A DNA stretch of 19,593 bases. It comes from CAZQAA01 sp964591255. Its GTDB lineage: Bacteria > Desulfobacterota > DSM-4660 > Desulfatiglandales > Desulfatiglandaceae. The DNA lies in NCBI GenBank assembly GCA_964591255.1, contig CAZQAA010000053.1, forward strand, positions 1 through 19,593. The letters are read 5' to 3'. A model generated the notes under the pieces. It was given only the letters and a program-made list of their open reading frames with translations, was not told the DNA's origin and made no database searches. Made by a program: the position numbers and the translations under genes. Below, piece after piece: positions 1-7,162 of the stretch (positions are counted from its first letter, which is position 1; each line of letters begins with the position of its first letter).

Positions 1-453
1 CCTGAATTACCGGATGAGGCCTTTATCCAGGTGGCAGACTTTTTTGGATTCAGTTTAAAAGAGGCGGCAAACCGGCAGTTCCGGCATATTTTTTATGCCT
101 GTTTTTTCGGCAAGCTGGTCAAACTGGCCCAGGGCCAGAAATATACCCATGCCAAGACAGCCATGATCGATTTCTCTCTAATGGGAAAATGGTGCCGGGA
201 GGCAGGAATAGATGAACAAAAGGTAAAGGAGATTATGAGCGCAAATACTGCGCGCCACGTCCTTGATATGATATGGGAGGACAGGCATAGAAAAGATGTG
301 GTTCAAGCTCTTTTGCATAAAGCTCTCATGAATGGCATCCGTTTTATTTCCCCTGACATCTTACTGGAGATATGCGTATTTTCATTTGACGGCTATCTGT
401 TGGGGAGGCTTTCCACAGATGACATGCCTTATATGGGAGGATGCAGGGCATAG
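1..453 (+). CDS. cbiD: CbiD, cobalt-precorrin-5B (C1)-methyltransferase, C-terminal part
   Basis: The frame is open from base 1 to the TAG at 451-453, so the gene begins upstream of the window and only about 150 C-terminal residues are visible. The stretch reading GKLVKLAQGQKYTHAKTAM is the characteristic C-terminal block of CbiD, in which a Gly-Lys-x-x-Lys-Leu-Ala-Gln-Gly core is followed by a Thr-His. CbiD methylates C1 of cobalt-precorrin-5B in the anaerobic (early cobalt insertion) cobalamin pathway, in the cytosol. It is followed after 14 bases by the cbiE-cbiT fusion on the same strand, and cbiF, cbiG and cbiH come next, so it belongs to the same operon. The GTG at 31 is an internal codon and not a likely start, because the protein family extends well upstream of it. 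Confidence 0.9.
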   Translation, partial: PELPDEAFIQVADFFGFSLKEAANRQFRHIFYACFFGKLVKLAQGQKYTHAKTAMIDFSLMGKWCREAGIDEQKVKEIMSANTARHVLDMIWEDRHRKDVVQALLHKALMNGIRFISPDILLEICVFSFDGYLLGRLSTDDMPYMGGCRA

Positions 454-467
454 ATCGGAGTGCATGA

Positions 468-1688
468 ATGAAGACTGTCGAAATTCTGGGTATGGGTGTA
501 GGCAATGCCCCCCTTTTCCCTTCATATGAAAAAATTATACAAAGAGCGGATATCCTGGCAGGAGGAAAACAGCCCCTTGATCGGGTCATGCTTTCTGATG
601 CTCAGCGTCTGCTGATATCTTCTCCCCTCGATCCTGTTATAGAACGTATCAGGGTTGCAGCTGAAGAGGGAAAGAAGGTGGTGGTCCTGGCGGACGGTGA
701 TCCGGGTTTTTTCGGAATCGGCAGACTGTTGACAGAGAAACTTGGCAGGAATCATGTCCGCATACATCCCAATGTGACGGTACTCCAGGCTGCAGCCTCA
801 CGGCTTGGAATATGCTGGCAGGATATAAAGACGGTTTCACTCCATGGCCGGAAAGATCTCTCCTCTCTTTTCTGTGCCCTGGCATTTTTCGATCGGGTCG
901 CCGTATATACTGACCCTGACAATACTCCAGGCCGTATCGGGTCGGAGATGCATATGCGACGTGTGGATGCTTTCAGGATGTATGTGTTTGAAAATATAGG
1001 GCTTGAAAATGAACGGATGACCATCCACATCCCTGAACAGGCAGCTTATGCCAAGTTTTCCCCCCTCAATTTCCTGCTTCTTGAACGCGTAAGACCTGTT
1101 GAGGTGTCTCCCCGAATAGGTATGGGAGATGACTGTTATCTCCATGAACGCGGACAGATTACCAAAAGTGAGGTTCGGGTAGCCGGTCTTGCTGCACTCA
1201 GTATATCCCCCGGGCATGTAGTCTGGGACCTGGGTGCAGGATCAGGGTCAGTGGCTATCGAGGCATCACTTCTGGCAAGGTGCGGCAGGGTTATTGCGGT
1301 AGAGAAAAAGCAGGAACGTGTGGATCTGATCCATGAAAATATAAGGAGGACCGGATGTTATCATGTGGAGGTTGTCTACGGAGAGATGCCTGATTGCCTT
1401 TCCGGTCTGCCTGAACCGGACAGAATATTTATAGGCGGGGGAACAGGCAGGAATAGCCGGATTGTTAAAGAATCCAGCAAAAGACTCAAGCCTGGCGGGA
1501 AGATTGTCATGCATCTGGTCCTTTTGGATTCCCTGTACAGGAGCCTGAAGTTTTTTTCAACAGAAGGCTGGCCGTGTACAGTCAGCCAGATATGGATATC
1601 AAGGGCAAAAGAACTGGGCGGAGACCTCCACATGAAGGCGTTTAATCCGGTTTTTATTGTTTCGGCGGACAAACCGCGTGTTTCATGA
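468..1688 (+). CDS. cbiET: CbiET fusion: cobalt-precorrin-7 C5-methyltransferase and precorrin-6B C15-methyltransferase (decarboxylating)
   Basis: This 406-residue protein joins two methyltransferases that act one after the other on the corrin ring. Residues 1 to about 205 are a tetrapyrrole (corrin/porphyrin) methylase of the CbiE type, with an N-terminal GMGVGN loop and the SAM-binding GDPGFFG around residues 77-83. Residues about 210-400 are a class I Rossmann methyltransferase of the CbiT type, with motif I DLGAGSGS at about 254-261 and a GGGTGR segment later. CbiE methylates C5. CbiT methylates C15 and removes the acetate carboxyl on ring C. The fused arrangement is also known as CobL in the aerobic pathway, but the cbiD and cbiG neighbours indicate the anaerobic route. 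ATG 468 follows a CGGAG at 457-461 with a 6-base spacer. Confidence 0.93.
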   Translation: MKTVEILGMGVGNAPLFPSYEKIIQRADILAGGKQPLDRVMLSDAQRLLISSPLDPVIERIRVAAEEGKKVVVLADGDPGFFGIGRLLTEKLGRNHVRIHPNVTVLQAAASRLGICWQDIKTVSLHGRKDLSSLFCALAFFDRVAVYTDPDNTPGRIGSEMHMRRVDAFRMYVFENIGLENERMTIHIPEQAAYAKFSPLNFLLLERVRPVEVSPRIGMGDDCYLHERGQITKSEVRVAGLAALSISPGHVVWDLGAGSGSVAIEASLLARCGRVIAVEKKQERVDLIHENIRRTGCYHVEVVYGEMPDCLSGLPEPDRIFIGGGTGRNSRIVKESSKRLKPGGKIVMHLVLLDSLYRSLKFFSTEGWPCTVSQIWISRAKELGGDLHMKAFNPVFIVSADKPRVS

Positions 1689-1704
1689 AAGGTTTTTATT
1701 GTAT

Positions 1705-2472
1705 ATGGTAAAAAAACAGGGAAAAGTCTATTTTATTGGGGCAGGCCCCGGAGATCCGGAGCTGATTACTGTAAAAGGGCAGCGGCTCATCATGGAATCA
1801 GATGTGGTCTTGTACACTGGTTCACTCGTGCCGAAGGCAGTGGTGGCATGTGCAAAAAAAGGGGCCAGGGTAAGGGACTCGTCTTTAATGACACTGGATC
1901 AAACCCATGACCTTGTCATGGCAGGTATTCGTAAGGGATATACGGTAGCCAGGGTTCACACCGGAGATCCGTCTGTTTATGGTGCCATTCGGGAACAGAT
2001 TGTTCTCCTGGAAAAAGAGAACGTGGAATACGAGGTTATACCAGGAGTAAGTGTCGCCTTTGCTGCTGCTGCCCTGGCAGGGATTTCCTTTACCATTCCG
2101 GATATTACTCAAACCCTTATTATTACCAGGATGGAGGGCAGGACATTGGTCCCGGCAAAAGAAAGTCTTAAAAGCCTGGCCTCTCACCAGTGTTCCCTGG
2201 CCATATATCTCTCGGCATGGGATGCTCGGACAATGGTGCAGGAGTTGATTGCAGGAGGCTATCCCGAGAATACACTGGTTTTTACAGGATACCGTGTGGG
2301 ATGGCCTGATGAAGAAGCTTTCTTCTCAACGCTTAGAGATCTGGCAGAGGAAGTCGAAAAACGTGCCATAAAGCAACATGCCATATTTTTGATCCTCCCC
2401 GGACAGGATAAACAGTCGTGTTCACGGCTATATGCTCCTGACTTCAGCCATGGTTTCAGGAACGGATCATAA
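1705..2472 (+). CDS. cbiF: Cobalt-precorrin-4 C11-methyltransferase (CbiF/CobM)
   Basis: This is a 255-residue tetrapyrrole methylase that transfers a methyl group from SAM to C11 of cobalt-precorrin-4. The N-terminal GAGPGDP (residues 12-18) is followed by ITVKG. The SAM-binding loop HTGDPSVYG lies at residues 85-93, and a PGVS motif follows. These are the diagnostic blocks of CbiF/CobM, and the length is normal for the family. The reading frame stays open upstream to 1657, but that extension overlaps the end of cbiET and lacks family similarity. ATG 1705 has a GAAAGG at 1687-1692 with a 12-base spacer and is the natural start. The stop codon overlaps the start of cbiG by one base (TAATG), which suggests translational coupling. 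Confidence 0.93.
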   Translation: MVKKQGKVYFIGAGPGDPELITVKGQRLIMESDVVLYTGSLVPKAVVACAKKGARVRDSSLMTLDQTHDLVMAGIRKGYTVARVHTGDPSVYGAIREQIVLLEKENVEYEVIPGVSVAFAAAALAGISFTIPDITQTLIITRMEGRTLVPAKESLKSLASHQCSLAIYLSAWDARTMVQELIAGGYPENTLVFTGYRVGWPDEEAFFSTLRDLAEEVEKRAIKQHAIFLILPGQDKQSCSRLYAPDFSHGFRNGS

Positions 2473-3512
2473 TGAAGGACACTGCCATATACGCCCTGAC
2501 AAGGAAGGGAGCGGCGCTGGGTCGCTTCTTGGCAGGCAGAGAGTCCGGAGACCTGTTCCTTACGCAAAATCTTGCATCCGAAGATGATGGGACAGTGATA
2601 TTGTTTGACAGTCTCATGGAAAAGGTTGGCAAGGTATTTAATGACTACCGGAACCATATATTTATTACTGCGGCGGGAATTGCCGTAAGGACCATTGCGC
2701 CATGTATCAGGTCCAAGGACCTGGATCCGGCAGTGGTAGTCCTTGACCAGAGGGGGCAGTACTGTATAAGTCTGTTGAGCGGGCATATGGGACGTGCAAA
2801 CGAACTTGCCTTAAGGATTGCATCTCTTACAGGAGGGCAGGCCGTTATTACTACAGCAACAGATACTGAGGGTCTGCTTTCCATTGATGTTTTAGCCATG
2901 AAGAGGGGTATGGCCATTGCCAATATAAACGGTATCAAGCACATAAATAGTGCCATCCTAAAGGGGGAGCCTATACAGGTCTTTGATTCCGACAATCGTC
3001 TTGGTTTTATGGATCATCCTCCAGAGGGTATCACGATACACTATTGTAAATCAGAAGATAATTGGGTGTCAGGTATGCCCGGGATATGGGTGGACTGGCA
3101 CCTGAAATCCCTGCCCCGGGGTGGACTCCTGCTCAATCCCAGGTGTCTGGTTGCGGGGATCGGATGCAACAGGGGGACCAGTGCCGATGAGATTGCAGGG
3201 CTGATCCGGCAGGTACTGTCTGATGAAGGCATCTCCATACAGAGTCTTCGTGCCCTGGCCACCGTTGATATGAAAAAAGACGAAACCGGTCTGATCGAAG
3301 CTGCGGCCAGACTGGGCATTCACCTTGTTTTTTTCAGCCGGGAGCAGATTGAAAACGTGGACGTTCCGCATCCTTCGTTGATTGTAAAACGGCACATGGG
3401 AGTAAAAAGCGTATGCGAAGCAACAGCCATATTGTGTGCGGGAAAAGGCCGACTGATTATTCCAAAGAGAAAGAGCAGAAATGCCACCCTGGCGGTGGCC
3501 CTGGAACACTGA
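2472..3512 (+). CDS. cbiG: CbiG, cobalt-precorrin-5A hydrolase
   Basis: CbiG opens the delta-lactone of cobalt-precorrin-5A and releases the C2 fragment as acetaldehyde, giving cobalt-precorrin-5B, the substrate of CbiD. It is diagnostic of the anaerobic pathway. The 346-residue protein shows the N-terminal block around ITAAGIAVRTIAPCI, the LLSGHMGRANELA segment and the ATDTEG motif of the central region. The C-terminal domain starts near residue 225 with LVAGIGCNRGTS. All three expected regions are present and the length is normal. Its ATG shares an A with the cbiF stop codon. The last 100 bases overlap the longest reading frame of the next gene, cbiH, in another frame. Confidence 0.93.
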   Translation: MKDTAIYALTRKGAALGRFLAGRESGDLFLTQNLASEDDGTVILFDSLMEKVGKVFNDYRNHIFITAAGIAVRTIAPCIRSKDLDPAVVVLDQRGQYCISLLSGHMGRANELALRIASLTGGQAVITTATDTEGLLSIDVLAMKRGMAIANINGIKHINSAILKGEPIQVFDSDNRLGFMDHPPEGITIHYCKSEDNWVSGMPGIWVDWHLKSLPRGGLLLNPRCLVAGIGCNRGTSADEIAGLIRQVLSDEGISIQSLRALATVDMKKDETGLIEAAARLGIHLVFFSREQIENVDVPHPSLIVKRHMGVKSVCEATAILCAGKGRLIIPKRKSRNATLAVALEH

Positions 3513-4255
3513 AAGTTGTAGGCTTGGGTCCTGGACATTCGGACCATATGACACCTGCGGTTAAGCAGGCCTTGGCCAGGGCCGAGGTAATCGTGGGATA
3601 CAAGCGATATATTGGGCTTATTGATCCTTGTCTTCTTGTCGGAAAGGAAGTCCTTTCCACCGGCATGCGGGGGGAGATGGAAAGATGCAGGGATGCTCTG
3701 GCAATGGCCCTTGATGGCAAAGAGACCGTCCTGGTGAGCAGCGGTGATCCCGGCATTTATGCCATGGCCGGGCTTGTTTTTGAAATGATGGAATCAAAAA
3801 ATCTTTTTGACAGGCTGGATGTGGAAATTATTCCCGGCTTGCCTGCTTTGTCTGCTGCGGCTGCCCTTTTGGGGGCGCCGCTTATGCACGATTTTGCCGT
3901 GGTGAGTCTAAGCGATCTTTTAACCCCGTGGGAGCATATTAGGAAAAGGATCTTGATGGCCCTTGAATCTGATTTTGTCTTGGTAATTTATAATCCCAGA
4001 TCCAAAAAACGGGTATGGCAGATCAAAGAGGTCCTGGGACTTATCACGCAATATCGCGGAAAAACAACCCCGATAGGTATTGTGCGCAATGCGGCCAGAC
4101 CAGGCCAAAAGGTCTGGATAGTTCAGGCTGGAGATGTGGATGAGGGCACCCTTGATATGCTGACTATTGTCATAGTAGGCAACTCCTGCACTCGCCTCAT
4201 AGGAAAAAGAATGGTGACCCCCAGGGGATATATGGAAAAATATGGAGAGAAATGA
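3413..4255 (+). CDS. cbiH: Cobalt-precorrin-3B C17-methyltransferase (CbiH/CobJ)
   Basis: This is a tetrapyrrole methylase that methylates C17 and drives ring contraction. Visible motifs are GLGPG at residues 37-41 (counted from ATG 3413), SSGDPGIYAMAG, and the very characteristic HDFAVVSLSDLLTPW block followed by YNPRSKKR. The start is uncertain. ATG 3413 has a good SD (GGGAG at 3398-3402, 10-base spacer) but overlaps cbiG by 100 bases and gives a 33-residue tail not usual in the family. Family members begin close to the KVVGLGPG strand, and the only start-like codon there is CTG 3509, which overlaps the cbiG stop as CTGA. GTG 3434 is a third option. The function call is secure, the start is not. 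This is the last gene of the cobalamin operon visible here. Confidence 0.9.
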   Translation: MRSNSHIVCGKRPTDYSKEKEQKCHPGGGPGTLKVVGLGPGHSDHMTPAVKQALARAEVIVGYKRYIGLIDPCLLVGKEVLSTGMRGEMERCRDALAMALDGKETVLVSSGDPGIYAMAGLVFEMMESKNLFDRLDVEIIPGLPALSAAAALLGAPLMHDFAVVSLSDLLTPWEHIRKRILMALESDFVLVIYNPRSKKRVWQIKEVLGLITQYRGKTTPIGIVRNAARPGQKVWIVQAGDVDEGTLDMLTIVIVGNSCTRLIGKRMVTPRGYMEKYGEK

Positions 4256-4299
4256 TAAATTATACGAGTTATTATTGAAATTTGGATCTGGCGTATGGA

Positions 4300-4329
4300 T
4301 TGGACAAGGCGGATGTTTTGTAATAATAT
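4300..4329 (+). promoter_or_regulatory. Possible sigma70 promoter upstream of the ferredoxin gene
   Basis: TTGGAC at 4300-4305 and TAATAT at 4324-4329 are separated by 18 bases, in the 167-base gap between cbiH and the small ferredoxin gene. The elements fit a weak-to-moderate sigma70 promoter. The gap is AT-rich, so a chance match is possible. Confidence 0.3.
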
Positions 4330-4422
4330 CAGCAAATTTTTTTGTGTATCCAGACTGAGAGTGAATATTAGAGATATATCTTATGCTATCAAGTTTAAAT
4401 CACAATAAGACAAGATAATTTT

Positions 4423-4653
4423 ATGCAACCAAAAAAATCATTTGCTTTGGTAGACTATTCCATATGCAAGCCTCGGGAATGCAATCCTGATGAAGGGCTG
4501 TGTGTTGCTGCTGCATCATGCACACATAAGGTAATAAAACAGATAGACGGGACTTTCAAATCGCCGATTGTATTTCAGGATATGTGTATGGGATGCTGGG
4601 ACTGTATCGAGGCCTGCCCCCTGGATGCTATCCACATTAAAGAAATTCTTTGA
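4423..4653 (+). CDS. Small ferredoxin-like protein with RLI-type N-terminal cysteines
   Basis: This 76-residue protein is probably a cytosolic electron carrier or a small subunit of a redox complex. The C-terminal half has a canonical [4Fe-4S] motif, C55-x2-C58-x2-C61-x3-C65-P. The N-terminal half opens with ALVDYSICKPREC and carries four further cysteines, C15, C20, C27 and C33. The pattern (C-x4-C-x6-C-x5-C) resembles the N-terminal ferredoxin domain of ABCE1/RLI but has longer spacings. A second cluster is therefore plausible but not certain. No ATPase domain follows. ATG 4423 has only a weak purine-rich upstream sequence. The gene stands alone between cbiH and a DUF445 gene, so context does not indicate its partner. 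Confidence 0.75.
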   Translation: MQPKKSFALVDYSICKPRECNPDEGLCVAAASCTHKVIKQIDGTFKSPIVFQDMCMGCWDCIEACPLDAIHIKEIL

Positions 4654-4762
4654 AAAAGGTCACGTTTTGCCGTAGTTGTCTGTCTTGACTCTTAAGGATA
4701 TGAAATTCCGGTGGCAATGAGACAGGGCCAAGACGGATTTAAGACAGGAGAAAAGAGAGACT

Positions 4763-5470
4763 ATGTCAAAAATCAACAAAAGCCTGGCTACGAACATATT
4801 GGCCTCTTTGTGCGTAACAACAGGTCTGATTCTAAACGATAGAATAATTTACAATATGGGTTTGTTTGCCCTCTCCGGGGCCATAACAAACTGGTTGGCA
4901 ATTTATATGCTTTTTGAAAAGGTCCCAGGTCTATACGGTTCAGGCGTTATTCCAGCCAGATTTGAGGATTTCAAAAAAGGCATACACGACCTTATTATGA
5001 ATCAATTTTTTACTTATGAAAACATGGAGCGTTTTTTCGAAAATTCGTCTCCTGAAAATATCGATCTTACACCTGTGATAGACAGAATAGATTTCAGTCC
5101 ATCCTTTGATACTATTCTTGCTGTAATTTCCGAGTCATCTTTTGCGCCTATGCTTGGCATGATAGGGGGTGTTGGGGCACTTATGCCCCTGAAAGAGCCT
5201 TTTACCATCAGGATAAAGGAAACCTTTACAAAGATTGCAGATAGTGACTCTGTACGGGATGGGATTAAAGACATAATAAAAGGCGATGCAGATCTTGACG
5301 ATATTATCAATAGAATAGAAAATATAGTACGTAAACGGCTTGATGAGCTTACCCCTAAGATGGTCAAGGAAATCATTCAGGATATGATACGCAGGCATCT
5401 GGGATGGCTTGTAGTCTGGGGCGGGGTTTTCGGGGGTTTGATCGGTTTGATTACAGCACTAATTCGTTAA
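4763..5470 (+). CDS. DUF445 family membrane protein
   Basis: This 235-residue protein matches the DUF445 (YheB-like) family through the N-terminal segment GAITNWLAIYMLFEKVPGLYG, with the hallmark TNWLA and MLF residues at about 39-53. A hydrophobic N-terminal stretch and a C-terminal membrane helix (about residues 213-233, LVVWGGVFGGLIGLITAL) flank a mostly helical, charged middle part. It should be an inner-membrane protein with a soluble domain of about 150 residues. The family's function is unknown. ATG 4763 is preceded by AGGAG at 4746-4750 and a closer GAGAGA stretch. It is transcribed in the same direction as the ferredoxin gene but is 109 bases away. Confidence 0.8.
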   Translation: MSKINKSLATNILASLCVTTGLILNDRIIYNMGLFALSGAITNWLAIYMLFEKVPGLYGSGVIPARFEDFKKGIHDLIMNQFFTYENMERFFENSSPENIDLTPVIDRIDFSPSFDTILAVISESSFAPMLGMIGGVGALMPLKEPFTIRIKETFTKIADSDSVRDGIKDIIKGDADLDDIINRIENIVRKRLDELTPKMVKEIIQDMIRRHLGWLVVWGGVFGGLIGLITALIR

Positions 5471-5474
5471 CACA

Positions 5475-5528
5475 GAAAATGATTCCAATATTTTTGGCAG
5501 CCATCTCCTTGTTGAAGGAATGATTTTC
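5475..5528. repeat. Imperfect inverted repeat after the DUF445 gene
   Basis: GAAAATGATTCC at 5475-5486 and GGAATGATTTTC at 5517-5528 are complementary except for one position, giving 12-base arms around a 30-base loop. It lies just after the DUF445 stop codon. No U-run follows, so it is not a standard intrinsic terminator. It could be an mRNA 3'-end structure. Confidence 0.4.
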
Positions 5529-5631
5529 AAATTAGCTTCCCGGTAACGGATTGGAATTGTGGTAAATGGCCGTGGCAGGACCGCCTTAATATGGATTAGG
5601 GGCAAAAAAGATATGCCTTATGTGCGCCGAA

Positions 5632-5886
5632 TCATATTATTATGTGATTTTGAGACTCCTTGGCCACGGTCTTGGTCCCTACCGAAGTTCCACAATAGAC
5701 ACAACGATAATCATACCTTTCCCCGTCAGGAAGGACAAGGAGCAAGTTTTTTCTGAGCGGGACTGCCTGCTTGCAGTGAGGGCAATACAGCTCAGATGCT
5801 TCGAATTGGTCAAATTGTCTTTCCTGTTTGGATGTGCCACGTAAGGATCTGTTCAATCCCTCAAAATATTCGTTCATATTGTTCAT
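5632..5886 (-). CDS. Small zinc-ribbon protein of unknown function
   Basis: This small protein of about 84 residues has a central zinc-ribbon pattern: CPHC (as YCPHCKQAVPL), about 20 residues, then CVYC followed by GTSVG. It resembles the generic zinc-ribbon proteins that accompany many genes, and no specific function can be given. A GTG at 5901 extends the frame by five residues. ATG 5886 is preferred because TGAGG (5896-5900, minus strand) sits 9 bases upstream of it. The gene is divergent from the aldolase/phosphatase gene. The 112 bases between the two starts must hold both promoters. Confidence 0.6.
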   Translation of the reverse strand: MNNMNEYFEGLNRSLRGTSKQERQFDQFEASELYCPHCKQAVPLRKNLLLVLPDGERYDYRCVYCGTSVGTKTVAKESQNHIII

Positions 5887-5923
5887 TATGCCATACCTCA
5901 CGAGTGTGTCTGGTGTTTGTAGC

Positions 5924-5952
5924 TTGACAAAAACAGATTAAAGCCCCATAAA
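5924..5952 (+). promoter_or_regulatory. Sigma70-like promoter for the aldolase/phosphatase gene
   Basis: An exact TTGACA at 5924-5929 is followed after 17 bases by CATAAA at 5947-5952 (4 of 6 matches to TATAAT). It lies about 47 bases before the start codon and points into the gene. Confidence 0.55.
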
Positions 5953-5977
5953 TAGAGTATTCGAAAACAAATTCCGA

Positions 5978-5985
5978 AAGGAGGT
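5978..5985 (+). promoter_or_regulatory. Strong Shine-Dalgarno of fbp
   Basis: AAAGGAGGT-type sequence at 5978-5985 lies before ATG 5999. The 13-base spacer is longer than usual, but no closer in-frame start exists. The following IKADIGSIGGH segment fits the family N-terminus exactly. Confidence 0.6.
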
Positions 5986-5998
5986 ACATTAGAATATC

Positions 5999-7096
5999 AT
6001 GAAAACAACCATTACTGCAATAAAGGCTGATATAGGTAGTATAGGTGGACACATCAAGCCAAGTCAAAGGGTAATTAATGCGGTTACGGAACACGTCAAA
6101 CAACATCAAAGAGGGCTACTGATAGATCATCGTATAAGTTTTACCGGTGATGACATTGCTATCCTTTGCACGCATGATCGCGGAGTCGGAGATTCAGATG
6201 TCCATAAACTTGCATGGGATGCCTTTATAGCGGGAACGGAGGTAGCAAAGGACCAAGGCCTGTACGGTGCTGGTCAGGATCTGCTTAAAGATGCATTTTC
6301 TGGGAATGTAAAAGGGATGGGGCCTGCTGTTGCCGAAATGGAGATAGAAGAAAGGCCAAATGAACCTTTTTTGTTTTTTGCCGCTGACAAGACTGATCCC
6401 GGGGCCTATAATCTTCCCCTGTATCTTGCCTTTTGTGATCCCATGCACTGTGCTGGTCTCATACTTTCCCCGAATATGTTCGACGGCTTTCGTTTTACCA
6501 TTATGGATGTTTCTCATACAGAATCCGATAGGATAGTAGAACTTTTATCTCCTGAAGAATTGTATGATATTGCGGCCCTTTTGAGAGATCTTGAAAGATT
6601 TGTCGTGGAGTCGGTATTTTCCCGAAGCACCGGGGAACAAGCGGCAGCAGTGAGCACCACCCGGTTGCACAATATTGCAGGAAAATATACGGGCAAGGAT
6701 GATCCTATCATGTTGGTACGGGTTCAGGGAGCGTTTCCTGCAACAGGCGAGGTCCTTTCTCCTTTCAATATAGGTCCATTTGTGGCAGGATTTATGAGAG
6801 GAAGTCATAATGGTCCTTTGATGCCGGTGAAGTTGAACAGCAGTATTTCATTTTTTGATGGACCTCCGGTCGTATCATGTGCGGCGTACTGTGTACATGA
6901 AGGCAGGTTGACTAATCCGGTGGATGCATTTGATCATCCTTATTGGGATCAGGTAAGGAGTCATATCTCTAAAAAAGCTACCGAGATTAGAAGACAGGGA
7001 TTTTTTGGTAGTGCCATGCTGCCGTTTTCCGAATTGGAATATGGTGGCATTGTACAGAGGATGAATGATCTGGATAAGCGTTTTGTTGTGCGTTAA
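5999..7096 (+). CDS. fbp: Fructose-1,6-bisphosphate aldolase/phosphatase (archaeal-type, class V)
   Basis: This bifunctional gluconeogenic enzyme condenses DHAP and glyceraldehyde-3-phosphate to fructose-1,6-bisphosphate and dephosphorylates it to fructose-6-phosphate in the same remodelled active site. The 365-residue protein shows the metal and phosphate ligands expected from the archaeal enzymes: D11 and H18 near the N-terminus, the D51-D52 pair, Y89-G90, D130-K131 (in ADKTDPGA), and the segment Y230-T-G-K233-D234-D235. The last segment contains the Schiff-base lysine and metal-binding aspartates, one position off the Sulfolobus numbering. Y348 near the C-terminus matches the catalytic tyrosine. 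Nothing essential is missing. The gene is monocistronic: its own promoter lies upstream and a terminator follows at 7120-7156. The enzyme is typical of archaea and deep-branching, often thermophilic or autotrophic bacteria. Confidence 0.95.
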   Translation: MKTTITAIKADIGSIGGHIKPSQRVINAVTEHVKQHQRGLLIDHRISFTGDDIAILCTHDRGVGDSDVHKLAWDAFIAGTEVAKDQGLYGAGQDLLKDAFSGNVKGMGPAVAEMEIEERPNEPFLFFAADKTDPGAYNLPLYLAFCDPMHCAGLILSPNMFDGFRFTIMDVSHTESDRIVELLSPEELYDIAALLRDLERFVVESVFSRSTGEQAAAVSTTRLHNIAGKYTGKDDPIMLVRVQGAFPATGEVLSPFNIGPFVAGFMRGSHNGPLMPVKLNSSISFFDGPPVVSCAAYCVHEGRLTNPVDAFDHPYWDQVRSHISKKATEIRRQGFFGSAMLPFSELEYGGIVQRMNDLDKRFVVR

Positions 7097-7119
7097 TTTT
7101 CAGACAACAGATCTTTTCT

Positions 7120-7156
7120 CCCTGCCTTCTGCAGTAAAAGGAGGGCAGGGTTTTTT
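7120..7156 (+). terminator. Intrinsic terminator of fbp
   Basis: CCCTGCC at 7120-7126 pairs exactly with GGCAGGG at 7144-7150. The stem extends inward to 11 pairs including two G-U wobbles (7127-7130 with 7140-7143), leaving a 9-base loop. T6 follows at 7151-7156. There is no T-run in the opposite direction, so it serves fbp and not the convergent transporter gene. Confidence 0.85.
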
Positions 7157-7162
7157 ATCCTG

